A DNA stretch of 64,000 nt from NCBI RefSeq assembly GCF_002260525.1, contig NZ_MRYI01000002.1, positions 186,001 through 250,000 of the forward strand, read 5' to 3'. Source of the stretch: Hahella sp. CCB-MM4. GTDB lineage: Bacteria > Pseudomonadota > Gammaproteobacteria > Pseudomonadales > Oleiphilaceae. Of the stretch, positions 54,177 through 63,455 are shown one piece after another. A program made the translations under genes and the position numbers. A model generated the notes under the pieces. That model saw only the letters and a list, made by a program, of their open reading frames with translations. It searched no databases and had not been told where the DNA came from. Every line of letters begins with the position of its first letter. Positions within the stretch are counted from its first letter, which is position 1.

Positions 54177-55523
54177 CTAGAAATTCATTACCCAATCAAA
54201 TGTAATGCGTTCACGCATCTCGTCGAGATCACCCTCGTTATATGCCTCTCCCGGAAAGAAGGCAGATAACCGCAAACGCAGATATGTATCCAATGCCAAC
54301 TGGTCAAACATGGGCGCTTCTTCCGACCAGTACCAGCTTCCCACCAGATCCACACCATTACCCAGATCCTTTTCCAGTCGTGTCGGCTGAATCGCCAGTC
54401 CATCCACCATCACCCCTGCAGCAGGGTCATCCAGGCGGAACTGGTTATACACCAGGCTGAGATCCCATTCGGGGCGGCTGTAACTCACATATGCAGTCAT
54501 CACCTCAATGTTATAAAGCGATGCTCTCAAGGCTTCGTTAAAGCGGTGGAATTTGGCTCTCGTCCCTGTGAATGCCGAGCGGTTACTTTCCAGCCCAGTC
54601 TGTCGATAGCCCGAGTCATCATCGCCGGGGGCCAACGCATAGTGCGCGCCCAGGGCCAGATCATTCAGTCCGGTGGGACGCCACCTTAGGCCCAGATCAG
54701 CCGCCCAACCGTTCACGCTTTCCCTGTTGCCGTTGATTTCCTCATCCCCGAACACATCAAACAGGTCAACTGAGTAGGAGAACGTCCGCCGGTCCTGATA
54801 GTCCATGTATCCGCTATCCACACCCAGGTTGACCCAGGTCAACGATGGATCAGTGACGGATTTACCATGACCTTCTGTATGCAGCGTACGGATATCCGCA
54901 TAGTGATTTCGGGCGTACTGCCACCGTCCCTTCGCGAAAAACCTCAGCAAATCCTCTTCGTCCTCGGATAAATCCGAATCATCGCTACGGAATCGGCCGA
55001 GCTTTTCGGCGACACCAACGGTGGCATCAAACAAGCTGGTATCCCACAGCCAGCGCAGCAGCGTAATATCAGAATCAATCCAGATTCCGTCCTCATCCTG
55101 AAGACGCTCCCGTCCAAGGCGAATGGATTCTCCCGGATAGTCGGTCAGTCCATTCCAATCCAGCCACAGCTCCCTCAGACCAACAAAGCCGTCAGAGCTG
55201 TCTCCTCCTTCTTCGGAGTCGATGAAAACCGTATCTGTTGAATAGAAAGCCTGGCCATAAAACAGCCCACTCCAATGCTCGTTAAACTGCATCTTGACCC
55301 GTGGCTTGAGAATCAGACCAAACTCATTGGACTCTCCACCTTCGCGGGTTCCAAGATCACGATCAGCGTCCGAGATAAAAAATGGATTGACGTACACCTT
55401 GGAATCGAATTGCGGCCATTCACCTTCTTCCGCATAAGCAGGAAGGCTCAGGGTGGCCACGGTTCCTGCAAGCAGGGAGATGCCCGCTACAGTGAATCCT
55501 CTACAAAACTGCAAACCCTTCAT
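54177..55523 (-). CDS. algE: Outer-membrane alginate exporter AlgE
   Basis: 448 residues with a Sec signal ending AYA and a predicted beta-barrel of alternating hydrophobic strands; P. aeruginosa AlgE has 490. Typical segments are RVKMQFNEHWSGLFYGQAFYSTD, GLRELWLDWNGLTDYPGESIRLGRERLQDEDGIWID and DLSLVYNQFRLDDPAAG. The C-terminal residue is Phe (VMNF), as in many barrels. It exports the polymer, with AlgK as its periplasmic partner. Confidence 0.93.
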   Translation of the reverse strand: MKGLQFCRGFTVAGISLLAGTVATLSLPAYAEEGEWPQFDSKVYVNPFFISDADRDLGTREGGESNEFGLILKPRVKMQFNEHWSGLFYGQAFYSTDTVFIDSEEGGDSSDGFVGLRELWLDWNGLTDYPGESIRLGRERLQDEDGIWIDSDITLLRWLWDTSLFDATVGVAEKLGRFRSDDSDLSEDEEDLLRFFAKGRWQYARNHYADIRTLHTEGHGKSVTDPSLTWVNLGVDSGYMDYQDRRTFSYSVDLFDVFGDEEINGNRESVNGWAADLGLRWRPTGLNDLALGAHYALAPGDDDSGYRQTGLESNRSAFTGTRAKFHRFNEALRASLYNIEVMTAYVSYSRPEWDLSLVYNQFRLDDPAAGVMVDGLAIQPTRLEKDLGNGVDLVGSWYWSEEAPMFDQLALDTYLRLRLSAFFPGEAYNEGDLDEMRERITFDWVMNF

Positions 55524-55525
55524 GT

Positions 55526-56902
55526 CTAATTACTTCCTTCCTCTTGATCACTAACCAGAGCAACCATTTGCTCATTCCGCTGAGTCTGTTCCCTGAGGGC
55601 GATAATATCTCCCAGGGCAACCGTCTCAGGGGTGACGCTAGCTTTAATTTCTTCCAGCAGTGCTTCTGCCCGGGTGTATCCCTCGGCAACCGCCAATTTG
55701 GCAAATGAGTACGCATATCCTGCGTTACGCTTGATTCCGACGCCTTTCCAAAAGTATTCCGCCAGTGCGTAATCTGCATATGGAGTGCCGGCCCGGGCTG
55801 CAATCAGAAAATGATCAACTGCTCGCCGGGGATCATCTTTGCCCAGAAAGCCTTTCTGATAAATATTGCCGAGGAAATAGTGTGCTCTTGCAATTTCCTT
55901 ACTGGCGGTCAAAAGATGCTTTTCCGCTTTTACCGCATCCAACGGAACCAACTTTCCGCTGTAGTACAACTTACCGGTTAACATCTCTGCTTCAGCCAGA
56001 CCTGCCTCGCGCCCACGCTGTAACACTTCCAGTAACTGGTCGGTGGAACCAAGCACAGGAAAATCCATCATCAGACGAGCTTGTCCATAAAGAGCTCGGG
56101 GGAAATCCTTTTCGATCATTTTCAACAGCTGCATGGATTCTGCCGGCCGGGGATGCAGACGATCCCGATCAGCCAGCCACATCGCGATCTTCCATACACG
56201 GCCGGAATTCAGGCGCCCACTGATGAAGTGCTCCTTTACCTTTTCCAACAGCGTATCCACATCTCCCAGGTCGGGCTGCTGTTGGTAGATTTCCGCCATT
56301 TCCAGGTAGCATTCCGGCACTTCCGGAAGCGCCTTACGACACAGATCGGCGATTTCCTGCTTGCGGTCATCAGCTTCGCCATGCAACTGGTAGTAACGGA
56401 CCAATGCATAGTTTGCATCCAGATTGCCTTCGTCCATGGCTTGGAGAATCAAAGCTTTAACATCACGATCCCCTGCGGACTCCGGATACGACAGAAACAA
56501 TTCCGCCAGGGAAATAATGACAGAGGTATCACCCGATTCCAGAGCCAGCTCCAGGTTGTCCCGTGCTTTCTCCAAATAGGATTTGTCTCCATCTTCCAGA
56601 CGCTCAAGATAAAGCTTGCCCAGACGCCCATAGGCTCGGGCGTACCCAGCTTCAGCAGCCTTGATGTATAAAGCCTCTGTCTTACTGAATGACTGAAGAT
56701 CGTCCCGATCCCGGTAGAGATCACCGAGCAATACCTGAGCCTCCGGCATACCGAACTCGGCTAACGGCTCCAAGTGCCTGATAGCCAGATCCGGATCGCC
56801 ATTGTGTGCCGCCTGACGGGCAAGGCCGTAGTCAGGCAGCGTCCCACAGCCAGCCATCTGCAGCATCAGCAAGGCAGCGGGTACAATTACTTTCATTCTC
56901 AT
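55526..56902 (-). CDS. algK: Alginate export lipoprotein AlgK
   Basis: About 458 residues from ATG 56902; other in-frame ATGs at 56914 and 56896 are possible. A lipobox (QMAGC) predicts an outer-membrane lipoprotein. The rest is a solenoid of TPR/Sel1-like helix pairs, for example GMPEAQVLLGDLYRDRDDL, GYARAYGRLGKLYLERLE and ARAHYFLGNIYQKGFLG. AlgK assembles AlgE with AlgX and the rest of the complex. Confidence 0.9.
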   Translation of the reverse strand: MRMKVIVPAALLMLQMAGCGTLPDYGLARQAAHNGDPDLAIRHLEPLAEFGMPEAQVLLGDLYRDRDDLQSFSKTEALYIKAAEAGYARAYGRLGKLYLERLEDGDKSYLEKARDNLELALESGDTSVIISLAELFLSYPESAGDRDVKALILQAMDEGNLDANYALVRYYQLHGEADDRKQEIADLCRKALPEVPECYLEMAEIYQQQPDLGDVDTLLEKVKEHFISGRLNSGRVWKIAMWLADRDRLHPRPAESMQLLKMIEKDFPRALYGQARLMMDFPVLGSTDQLLEVLQRGREAGLAEAEMLTGKLYYSGKLVPLDAVKAEKHLLTASKEIARAHYFLGNIYQKGFLGKDDPRRAVDHFLIAARAGTPYADYALAEYFWKGVGIKRNAGYAYSFAKLAVAEGYTRAEALLEEIKASVTPETVALGDIIALREQTQRNEQMVALVSDQEEGSN

Positions 56903-56987
56903 AATGAGATCCATCCTGATCTTTGATTCATTGCCGTCGGGTCAAACCATCATCTTCTTCACAACCAGATATGTTCTGGTGATCCTG

Positions 56988-58157
56988 CTACTGACGGTTA
57001 TCCGCCGCGGCAGATGACATAAAGCCCAACGGCAGATCTGACTTGGTGACCTTTACAGGATGTCCTACAGGGGTGGCCGCAGGCTGATCGTCGAACACGA
57101 TTCTGGCCTCAACCGATTGACCGGGCGCACCGCCGTTAGCAGCTACTTTGAGTTCAGCTATCGATCCCTGATAGACACTACTGTCGCCCACAATTTCCAC
57201 TTCAACCCGCTCACCGGGCGCCAGCTCTTCCGCTTTGGAAAAATCAAATGTGGCCAGCACGTACGGCTTGGAATCAGTGGCACCCAGCATCATGACGGAT
57301 GAACCTTTGGGCAGGAATTGGCCGTCTGCCGCGGGAGTTTGCAATACCACACAATCACAGGGGCTAGTGAGCGTTCCTTTGATATAGGTATCCGTCATTT
57401 CCTTGAGGGAATTAGCGTCCATGGAATCTGCCATTTCAGACTTCAGGAAATCGAGAATCGGGGCATCAAAAGTGGCTACTGGCTGCCCTTTCTTCACCTC
57501 TGCATTGATACTGACCAAAGGCTTCACCAAACCGTCTCGAGGCATGCTGATATCGTAGGTTTCCGCCATGATGACCGCGCTGTTGGAAGTCGTGGCGAGG
57601 TAGGTCTTATACAACTGCTTCGCCACAAAGCCCGCGGCCAACAAGCCAACACTGAAAAACACCAGACTGCCGGCGACAGCTCGCATACGAGCTGCTGCAG
57701 TTGTCTTGTCGCCTCCTGATTTACGTGCCTTGGTGAAATTCTCCCGTGACAACGTATTCAGCATATCCCCCACTGTGACCAGCTCACCGCTCAAGTAAGA
57801 GGTGATAAGGTAGCGAAGAGCGGAGACTTCCTTCGGACCGACGTTCTGAAATTCAAACCCTATCCTGGATTTACCCGATTGAACGTTACGAGCCTGGAAA
57901 GAGGCATCCAGCCCAAGGGTAAAACCATCAATATTGATCTTCAGCACACCTTCATAAAGCTGGCCTTGTTGAAAGTCTTGCTTGGAACAGTGCAGACCGA
58001 AACCTCCTGCTGAGATATCGTGCACCATATAACGCTTAACCTTAGTGACGCTGTCTTCCACCACTGACATTTCAAGAACGATGGGCATCCTTACCCTGGC
58101 GTACTGCCGCTGCGCCTCGGATTCATGTACGACGTTAACATTTTCTGCAGTATTCAT
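56988..58157 (-). CDS. alg44: Alginate polymerisation protein Alg44
   Basis: 389 residues from ATG 58157 (AGGAAG upstream; GTG at 58163 opens the frame). An N-terminal PilZ domain binds c-di-GMP, with RQYAR (RxxxR) and HDISAGGFGLH (DxSxxG) intact. A transmembrane helix (about 168-190) leads to a periplasmic HlyD-like barrel-sandwich domain. Alg44 activates Alg8 in response to c-di-GMP, so the GGDEF-EAL protein at 37.3 kb could feed it. Confidence 0.94.
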   Translation of the reverse strand: MNTAENVNVVHESEAQRQYARVRMPIVLEMSVVEDSVTKVKRYMVHDISAGGFGLHCSKQDFQQGQLYEGVLKINIDGFTLGLDASFQARNVQSGKSRIGFEFQNVGPKEVSALRYLITSYLSGELVTVGDMLNTLSRENFTKARKSGGDKTTAAARMRAVAGSLVFFSVGLLAAGFVAKQLYKTYLATTSNSAVIMAETYDISMPRDGLVKPLVSINAEVKKGQPVATFDAPILDFLKSEMADSMDANSLKEMTDTYIKGTLTSPCDCVVLQTPAADGQFLPKGSSVMMLGATDSKPYVLATFDFSKAEELAPGERVEVEIVGDSSVYQGSIAELKVAANGGAPGQSVEARIVFDDQPAATPVGHPVKVTKSDLPLGFMSSAAADNRQ

Positions 58158-58335
58158 GATCACTTCCTATAATTTGGTTATTCATTTCCGGGAACATCCA
58201 TACCATCATCCGGCCATGTTCCCTAAATAGCCTCATACTCCCAATACGAGTCATATTGAGCTGTTCTTTTAATGATTTGTTCTTTTTATGATTGCTGTAC
58301 CGAACGTCTCGCGAATACCTGGTTAAAACCGACTT

Positions 58336-59832
58336 TCAAACCAACGCAAAAACTATGGCCAGAAATATGCTGACTGAAGAGAAAGTCATCATTCTTGAAG
58401 ACCACTGATTAAACCAGCCATGAAATGACCCCGAGTCCTTTCGAAGTTTGGTGTTTTGACGCGTCCAACTTTGCTTGTCCAACCGGAACACCACATAGAT
58501 TTTCATGATCGAGCCGAAAATCTGGTTGTAATACAGAATCAGAGGATACAACGGTCCCACACTGTGTCCGGACGCCAGCAACAAGAATGTCAGCACCGTC
58601 CGGGTCAATCCGATCCACAACAGATAAACCAGCAGATAAGTAATCGAAAATTTGACAGCTGCCACAAATGCCGCGGTCAAACCCAGGATACTGGTCCACA
58701 TGGAGATGCGCTGATCCCAGACCACATAGTAGGCAAACAATCCCAGCTTCGAGGCTCCCAATTTGGCGGCCCGACTGTTCTGCCTCAGGTTGTTCCCATA
58801 CCAACGAAACATCAGCTTACGACTGGCGCGAACAAAGTTCTTATCGGGCGGATGTTCCACTGTATTGATAACAGCATCAGGTACATACCAGGTGTCATAC
58901 CCCATCCGCATCAAGCTGTACCAACTGGACTTGTCGTCACCGGTCAGGAACTTAAATGTACCCAAACGCCAGTGGTTCAACTGGTCGTGCTCCACATCCT
59001 CAATAAATAAGGGAGAGGTCACCACCGAAGCCCGAAATACCGACATTCTGCCTGTGAGCGTAAGCACACGATTGGACAACGCCATGGAACACATGTTGAT
59101 GTGGCGTTGGGCAAACCGCAGCTTGTGCCACTCGGACATAACATAGCCACCCTGTACTTCACAGAACTCGTTAGTCGTCAGGGCTCCCATATTTGGAAAC
59201 AGCTTGAAGTACGGTGCCGATGTGGTTACGACTCCCGGAGCAAGCACGGTGTCGCCATCAACCACTGCCACAATAGCGTTGTCATCCGGCAAATCACGGG
59301 AGATTGCCCTGAAACCATAAGCCAGACCATCACGCTTTCCGGTTCCCGGAATGCGTACAAACTTAAGCTTCACCTGTTCCGGCGGGGAGTTCTTTTGCCA
59401 TAGGGAGCGGATCAGCATTTCATCTGATACTTCCACAATGGAACATACCACCGTTGTCGGCCACCCGGTCCGGATCGCCTCCTTGATCACAGAATCATAG
59501 ACCATCGCCGTTGTCCGGCTATCGATCCTGAAACTGGTCACCATAAGGTAAACGTGGGACGGAATAACTGTGTCACCAAGGCGTGCTGCTTTTCGCCGGT
59601 AGTAGGGATACACAAGATAAAGAAAAATCATCCCGCGCACGAAGTGAGTCAGACCGACTCCATAACGCCAGATCCCCACAGCTCCGATCAGCAGCAGAAA
59701 GTGTTTCGACTCAGGAACGAATACCTCTTCAGGCACCAGAAGGGCAAGCCCTCCCAGTGCACTAAGGTACAACAGCCAGCCAGAGGCATTCCTCAGTCCT
59801 CTGAGAAACGTCGAGTGCGCAGCGTGCTGCAT
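58336..59832 (-). CDS. alg8: Alginate synthase catalytic subunit Alg8
   Basis: 498-residue GT2 processive glycosyltransferase. Membrane helices near both ends bracket the cytosolic domain with [13 protein letters not shown] (metal-binding DxD) and the catalytic [10 protein letters not shown] acidic residues, followed by [16 protein letters not shown], the basic acceptor-side motif. It polymerises GDP-mannuronate and moves the chain across the inner membrane with Alg44. A 172-bp gap separates it from alg44. Confidence 0.94.
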   Translation of the reverse strand: MQHAAHSTFLRGLRNASGWLLYLSALGGLALLVPEEVFVPESKHFLLLIGAVGIWRYGVGLTHFVRGMIFLYLVYPYYRRKAARLGDTVIPSHVYLMVTSFRIDSRTTAMVYDSVIKEAIRTGWPTTVVCSIVEVSDEMLIRSLWQKNSPPEQVKLKFVRIPGTGKRDGLAYGFRAISRDLPDDNAIVAVVDGDTVLAPGVVTTSAPYFKLFPNMGALTTNEFCEVQGGYVMSEWHKLRFAQRHINMCSMALSNRVLTLTGRMSVFRASVVTSPLFIEDVEHDQLNHWRLGTFKFLTGDDKSSWYSLMRMGYDTWYVPDAVINTVEHPPDKNFVRASRKLMFRWYGNNLRQNSRAAKLGASKLGLFAYYVVWDQRISMWTSILGLTAAFVAAVKFSITYLLVYLLWIGLTRTVLTFLLLASGHSVGPLYPLILYYNQIFGSIMKIYVVFRLDKQSWTRQNTKLRKDSGSFHGWFNQWSSRMMTFSSVSIFLAIVFALV

Positions 59833-59869
59833 TGAACAACCTCGTCAGCTATCTGATTAGATGAATGCC

Positions 59870-61180
59870 TTACCAGCAAATACCTTCAAGATTGTCCACA
59901 GTCTTGGTCTTCATGAATCCGACCAGATCTAGAACTTTCTTGTCTGCCGGCATGTTCATGAGAGCCTTTTCGAAGATCTCATCGGAGTTACCGATGATCA
60001 CGACTTCGGCTTTTTCAAGAGCAGCGTTCAGATCAGAAGTTAACAAAGAAGACACATGAGGAATATGGCTGTTGATATATTCTTTGTTCGCACCGTGAAC
60101 ACGAGCGTATTCAACGTTACGGTCAAAGATCTGCAAACCATAACCCTTACCAATCAACATCTCAGCAAGATCTACCAGAGGACTTTCACGCAGGTCATCT
60201 GTACCGGCCTTAAAGCTCAGACCAAGCATCAGAATGTTGCGCTTGCCATAGGAGTGGAGAAGGTCAAATGCCTTGGCTACCTGATAGGCATTGCTATCCA
60301 TGATCGAAGCCAGCAAAGGATGACGAACATCCATTTGCGATGCACGATAGGTTAGCGCACGCACGTCTTTTGGCAGACAGGAACCACCAAACGCAAACCC
60401 CGGACGCATGTAGTATTTCGAGATATTCAGCTTGCTGTCACGGCAGACAACATCCATAACATCACGACCATCAACACCCAGGGATTTGGCGATATTGCCG
60501 ATCTCGTTGGCAAAGGTCACCTTGGTAGCGTGCCATACGTTACAGGTATATTTGATCATCTCAGCCACTTCCACAGGCTTACGGATGATCGGAGCCGGCA
60601 AGTCCTTGTACAGTTCCTGCAACAGGTCACCGGATTCCTTGTCATACTCACCAAGAACCGTCATTGGAGGATAGTCATAATCCTGAATGGCGGTACTTTC
60701 GCGCAGGAATTCAGGGTTGGTCGCCAGACCAAAGTCCTTCCCGGCCTCTTTTTGTGCGCAGTCTTCCAGAATTGGAATAACGGTATTCTTAACCGTTCCT
60801 GGAAGCACAGTACTACGCACCACAATAGTGTGACGCTCTTCCTTACCACGCAGGGCTCTTCCGATATCCCGGCACACAGATTCCACGTAGCGTAAATCCA
60901 GATCCCCATTGCGTCTGCTGGGGGTGCCCACACAGATCATGGAAATTTCACTGTTCTGAATGGCGTCCTGAACATCTGTCGTGCCACGCACGAGCTTGTC
61001 AGCAACACCTTTAGCAAGAAGTTCTTCCAGACCTGGTTCTACAATGGGGGATTTACCGCTATTGATCAGTGCAACTTTTTCTTCAGAAACGTCAACACCA
61101 ATCACCTGATGACCTCGGGCTGCCATAGAGGCGGCGCAGACCGCACCGACGTAACCTAACCCGAAAATGCTGATACGCAT
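59870..61180 (-). CDS. algD: GDP-mannose 6-dehydrogenase AlgD
   Basis: 436 residues, the committed step to alginate: GDP-mannose to GDP-mannuronate with two NAD. The Rossmann fold begins at IFGLGYVGAVCAASMAARGH, and the catalytic Cys is in FGGSCLPKDVRAL (about residue 268). The C-terminal half holds the nucleotide-sugar domain with GLSFKAGTDDLRESPLV. GGAGAG precedes the ATG. First gene of the operon; its upstream region carries the sigma-54-like element. Confidence 0.96.
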   Translation of the reverse strand: MRISIFGLGYVGAVCAASMAARGHQVIGVDVSEEKVALINSGKSPIVEPGLEELLAKGVADKLVRGTTDVQDAIQNSEISMICVGTPSRRNGDLDLRYVESVCRDIGRALRGKEERHTIVVRSTVLPGTVKNTVIPILEDCAQKEAGKDFGLATNPEFLRESTAIQDYDYPPMTVLGEYDKESGDLLQELYKDLPAPIIRKPVEVAEMIKYTCNVWHATKVTFANEIGNIAKSLGVDGRDVMDVVCRDSKLNISKYYMRPGFAFGGSCLPKDVRALTYRASQMDVRHPLLASIMDSNAYQVAKAFDLLHSYGKRNILMLGLSFKAGTDDLRESPLVDLAEMLIGKGYGLQIFDRNVEYARVHGANKEYINSHIPHVSSLLTSDLNAALEKAEVVIIGNSDEIFEKALMNMPADKKVLDLVGFMKTKTVDNLEGICW

Positions 61181-61284
61181 AACAATCTCTCCATGAATTT
61201 ATAAACAAACACACCGAAGCCGATCGATATCGACTCCGAATTGAGAACCCCTGCGGGATTCAAAACTCCCGTTTGATCCGTTTC

Positions 61285-61300
61285 AGCAAGCTTTATGCCA
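61285..61300 (-). promoter_or_regulatory. Sigma-54-type promoter of algD
   Basis: On the minus strand: TGGCATAAAGCTTGCT, with the -24 GG and -12 GC separated by 10 bp. It closely resembles the glnK promoter element TGGCATAACAGATGCT. Transcription would start near 61275, giving a leader of about 95 bases. In Pseudomonas RpoN is known to affect algD transcription, so a direct element is plausible. Confidence 0.65.
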
Positions 61301-61435
61301 CCAAACACATCAAAACTTACATAAAACTACATTTGGTAACATTGTTATCGTTATAAAACACAGCAATACGATCTGATTTCAGTGCTGTTGAATTGCCGAA
61401 AATTCTATCCAACTCGACTTCAACATAGCAAGAAA

Positions 61436-61463
61436 TTGTTAAAAATTTATTATATTTTAACAA
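61436..61463. promoter_or_regulatory. Inverted repeat, candidate enhancer site for algD
   Basis: TTGTTAAAA (61436-61444) and TTTTAACAA (61455-61463) are perfect 9-bp inverted copies with a 10-bp centre, about 175 bp upstream of the predicted algD start of transcription. This is a normal distance for a sigma-54 activator. Confidence 0.5.
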
Positions 61464-61539
61464 CTTACAAATTATCACATTAAAAGGACTATGCCCTATA
61501 TAGAACCTCGAATGCACCATAAATAGGCGCTCAAAGAGA

Positions 61540-61558
61540 ACAAAACTTAGTGTTTTGT
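61540..61558. promoter_or_regulatory. Palindrome upstream of algD
   Basis: ACAAAACTTAGTGTTTTGT: a perfect 7-bp inverted repeat with a 5-bp centre, about 270 bp upstream of the predicted start. Candidate activator or repressor site. Confidence 0.45.
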
Positions 61559-61812
61559 TTTGTAAGACTATGTAATATTACTAAACCGGACTAGTCCTTC
61601 CGGTTACAAAATATATACAGGACTAGCCCAAATGTTTCCGAAATAAATCCCAAAAACAGGCTGTTAATGACTAAATTGCGCTCACCTTTAGCGCAACCGA
61701 AAGCACCCTCTTGTTACCAAGCAAGATAAGTTGATTAAAAAGTTCATTTTGGAGATCGCTTTGGACTAGCCAAAACCCTAATGAATGATTAGACTATGCG
61801 GCCTGTATTTTT

Positions 61813-61891
61813 ACGCGCCCGTAGCTCAGTTGGGCGTAGGCGGAATGCAACGCATTCCTGGTTGGAAGACTCCAGAATTTAAGATACAGAA
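61813..61891 (+). pseudogene. Decayed tRNA copy (5' half conserved)
   Basis: ACGCGCCCGTAGCTCAG at 61813-61829 repeats exactly the 5' end and leader of the intact tRNA-Arg at 61902-61918. The following DNA folds into a 5-bp stem with a 7-base loop (GGAAT, GCAACGC, ATTCC), like an anticodon arm. No proper D-stem partner, T-arm or acceptor 3' strand follows. The 89-bp offset fits a tRNA (77 nt) plus a 12-nt spacer, so this looks like a degenerate tandem copy. Confidence 0.6.
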
Positions 61892-61903
61892 ACCTTTCTA
61901 CAC

Positions 61904-61980
<77 letters not shown>

Positions 61981-62300
61981 TTTCGTTTCACTTCATTCTG
62001 CGGTTCGGATTTCCGGCCTTATGAGCACAGCTCTTCAGGCGTTACACCTAAAATTGCGCTGTAATTCCACTCTCGCTTTACTCTGTAAATTCAAAGCAGA
62101 GAATCCCCTCTGGAAGCGGCTGATTGCGCTTTTAGAATATTCTTGGCGTCTAGAGGTTGAAGTCTTGAAAACCCATGATTTGGGCTGGGAGAGACGAAGC
62201 AGCTTATAGAAGTGACGCCAGGATGAAGCGGCTGGAGAGGGAATCCGGACCTAAGGGCAGATACCTCTTACCCTCAAGTCCGAATCAAGATAATAAGCAA
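61981..62300. other. Spacer after tRNA-Arg, no gene seen
   Basis: About 320 bp between the tRNA and the PEP-CTERM gene. Open frames here are short and lack ribosome sites. No integrase remnant or tRNA 3'-end repeat is visible that would mark an element. Confidence 0.5.
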
Positions 62301-62996
62301 TTACTTATTTCTAGAGCGGCTTCTGGCAACCAGACCTATCAGGCCCATACCCAGTATTGCCAGTGATGCTGGCTCAGGCACTGCACGCACAGTGATTTTC
62401 CACTCTTCGGTTTCGCCCTGATAGTAATGACCGGTAGGAGTCATCAGGTTTTCATAGTTATCGGTATACTCAGAGGTCCACTGATCACCCCAGAGGCCAC
62501 CGTACATATTGGTAATGGAGTGAGTACAGGTCACGATAGCACGCAACCAGAAGTCACCGATGTGGTCGTCGGTCAGAGTGTATTCGTCCGAATAGTAAGC
62601 GAAGTCAGGGACAGCAGGAGTCTGCCATGATCCCAGTACGGGCTCATAATCAGTCAGTTTGTGTTCACCGTAAGCCACTTCATCGCTTACATCGAAAACA
62701 CCATTCTGGTCCCAGTCAATCCAACCTTTAAGAAGGTCAGCATAGTGATTACCCACGTTCTGCTTGTGAACGCTGAATTTGAATTGAACGGTTTGGCCCA
62801 CGGTCAGATCATCACGGCCCCAAGTGGTACCGTTGTCCGTGCTCCATGAAACGCCAAACGGGTCGCCATTAGGAGCGTCCGCAAGTTCCTGCCATGCGGT
62901 AGTGTCGTGGGTAGCGCTTCCATAGGTCAGCGGGATAGCTTGAGCGCAGGCTGCGCCAAGTACGAGTGGAAGGCTGGCAATAAATGCGAATTTCAT
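62301..62996 (-). CDS. PEP-CTERM surface protein with GEVED domain
   Basis: 231 residues from ATG 62996, with AGAGGA upstream; the frame runs open to 63239 but the internal start begins a Sec signal (ending AQA). A GEVED-like domain contains WIDWDQNGVFDVSDEV, probably metal binding. The C-terminus is a PEP-CTERM sorting signal: VPEPASLAILGMG, a hydrophobic helix and the basic tail RSRSRNK. Such proteins are processed by an exosortase and are tied to exopolysaccharide production; no exosortase lies in the window. It sits near the alginate locus. Confidence 0.9.
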   Translation of the reverse strand: MKFAFIASLPLVLGAACAQAIPLTYGSATHDTTAWQELADAPNGDPFGVSWSTDNGTTWGRDDLTVGQTVQFKFSVHKQNVGNHYADLLKGWIDWDQNGVFDVSDEVAYGEHKLTDYEPVLGSWQTPAVPDFAYYSDEYTLTDDHIGDFWLRAIVTCTHSITNMYGGLWGDQWTSEYTDNYENLMTPTGHYYQGETEEWKITVRAVPEPASLAILGMGLIGLVARSRSRNK

Positions 62997-63078
62997 AAGT
63001 CCTCTAAACTGCAGTAGGTCTATTCCAATAAGCGCGAATGCTATTAATAAAGCGTCCTGCTCAATCCCTGCGCAAATA

Positions 63079-63095
63079 AGCAAATACCAGGCCAA
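63079..63095 (-). promoter_or_regulatory. Sigma-54-type promoter of the PEP-CTERM gene
   Basis: On the minus strand: TTGGCCTGGTATTTGCT, with GG and GC separated by 10 bp. Transcription would start near 63069, about 73 bases ahead of the ATG. Other PEP-CTERM systems are linked to RpoN and the PrsK/PrsR regulators, which makes the match more credible. Confidence 0.55.
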
Positions 63096-63455
63096 TTTAT
63101 ATGCTATTGATTTATAAGAAATCTGTTCAAACTTTGTTCTGGATATGTAAAAAAAACAGACTATTTTGATTGAGCGATCACTGAAAACGATACAGTTTGA
63201 GCTGCTGATGATTCGGTCACGTGCCCCGGAAATCAGCAATCATTTCCGGGGAAAAGCAGTGAACCTTTCTCACTGCTTCCTCCATGCAACCCTCTATTCA
63301 CAGGGGACTATGACCTTCGATTCAATATTTCACCCGGTAAACCCAGAGAACTTCAAACCAGAATTCCGCAGACTCCGACATCCACATCACACACTTGCCA
63401 GCGCGTACGATTCAGGAATGTTTTAACGTGGGATTTACCAGAATAAGTGGTGACG
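63096..63455. other. Spacer upstream of the PEP-CTERM gene
   Basis: AT-rich DNA that would hold activator sites for the sigma-54-type promoter. A plus-strand frame at 63166-63426 lacks support as a gene. No clear palindrome was seen. Confidence 0.4.

Larger units (their letters stand above)
61181..61812. other. Long AT-rich algD upstream region
   Basis: More than 600 bp with no convincing gene. It carries a sigma-54-type element at 61285-61300, a TCGATATCGA palindrome at 61224-61233 in the predicted leader, two inverted repeats at 61436-61463 and 61540-61558, an ACCGGA/TCCGGT stem at 61585-61604, and three GGACTAG motifs at 61588, 61620 and 61763. Long leaders with multiple regulator sites are usual for algD. 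Confidence 0.7.

Noticed and set aside
61317-61520. Minus-strand 67-codon open frame
   Set aside because: AT-rich, unlikely composition, no ribosome site, and it covers the inverted repeats and promoter DNA upstream of algD.
61181-61560. AlgU/sigma-E promoter for algD
   Set aside because: An AAGTTC (minus-strand GAACTT) occurs near 61740 but no matching -10 is 16-17 bp away. No other close match was seen by eye.
63166-63426. 86-codon plus-strand frame
   Set aside because: No ribosome site or recognisable domain; lies in the upstream region of the PEP-CTERM gene.
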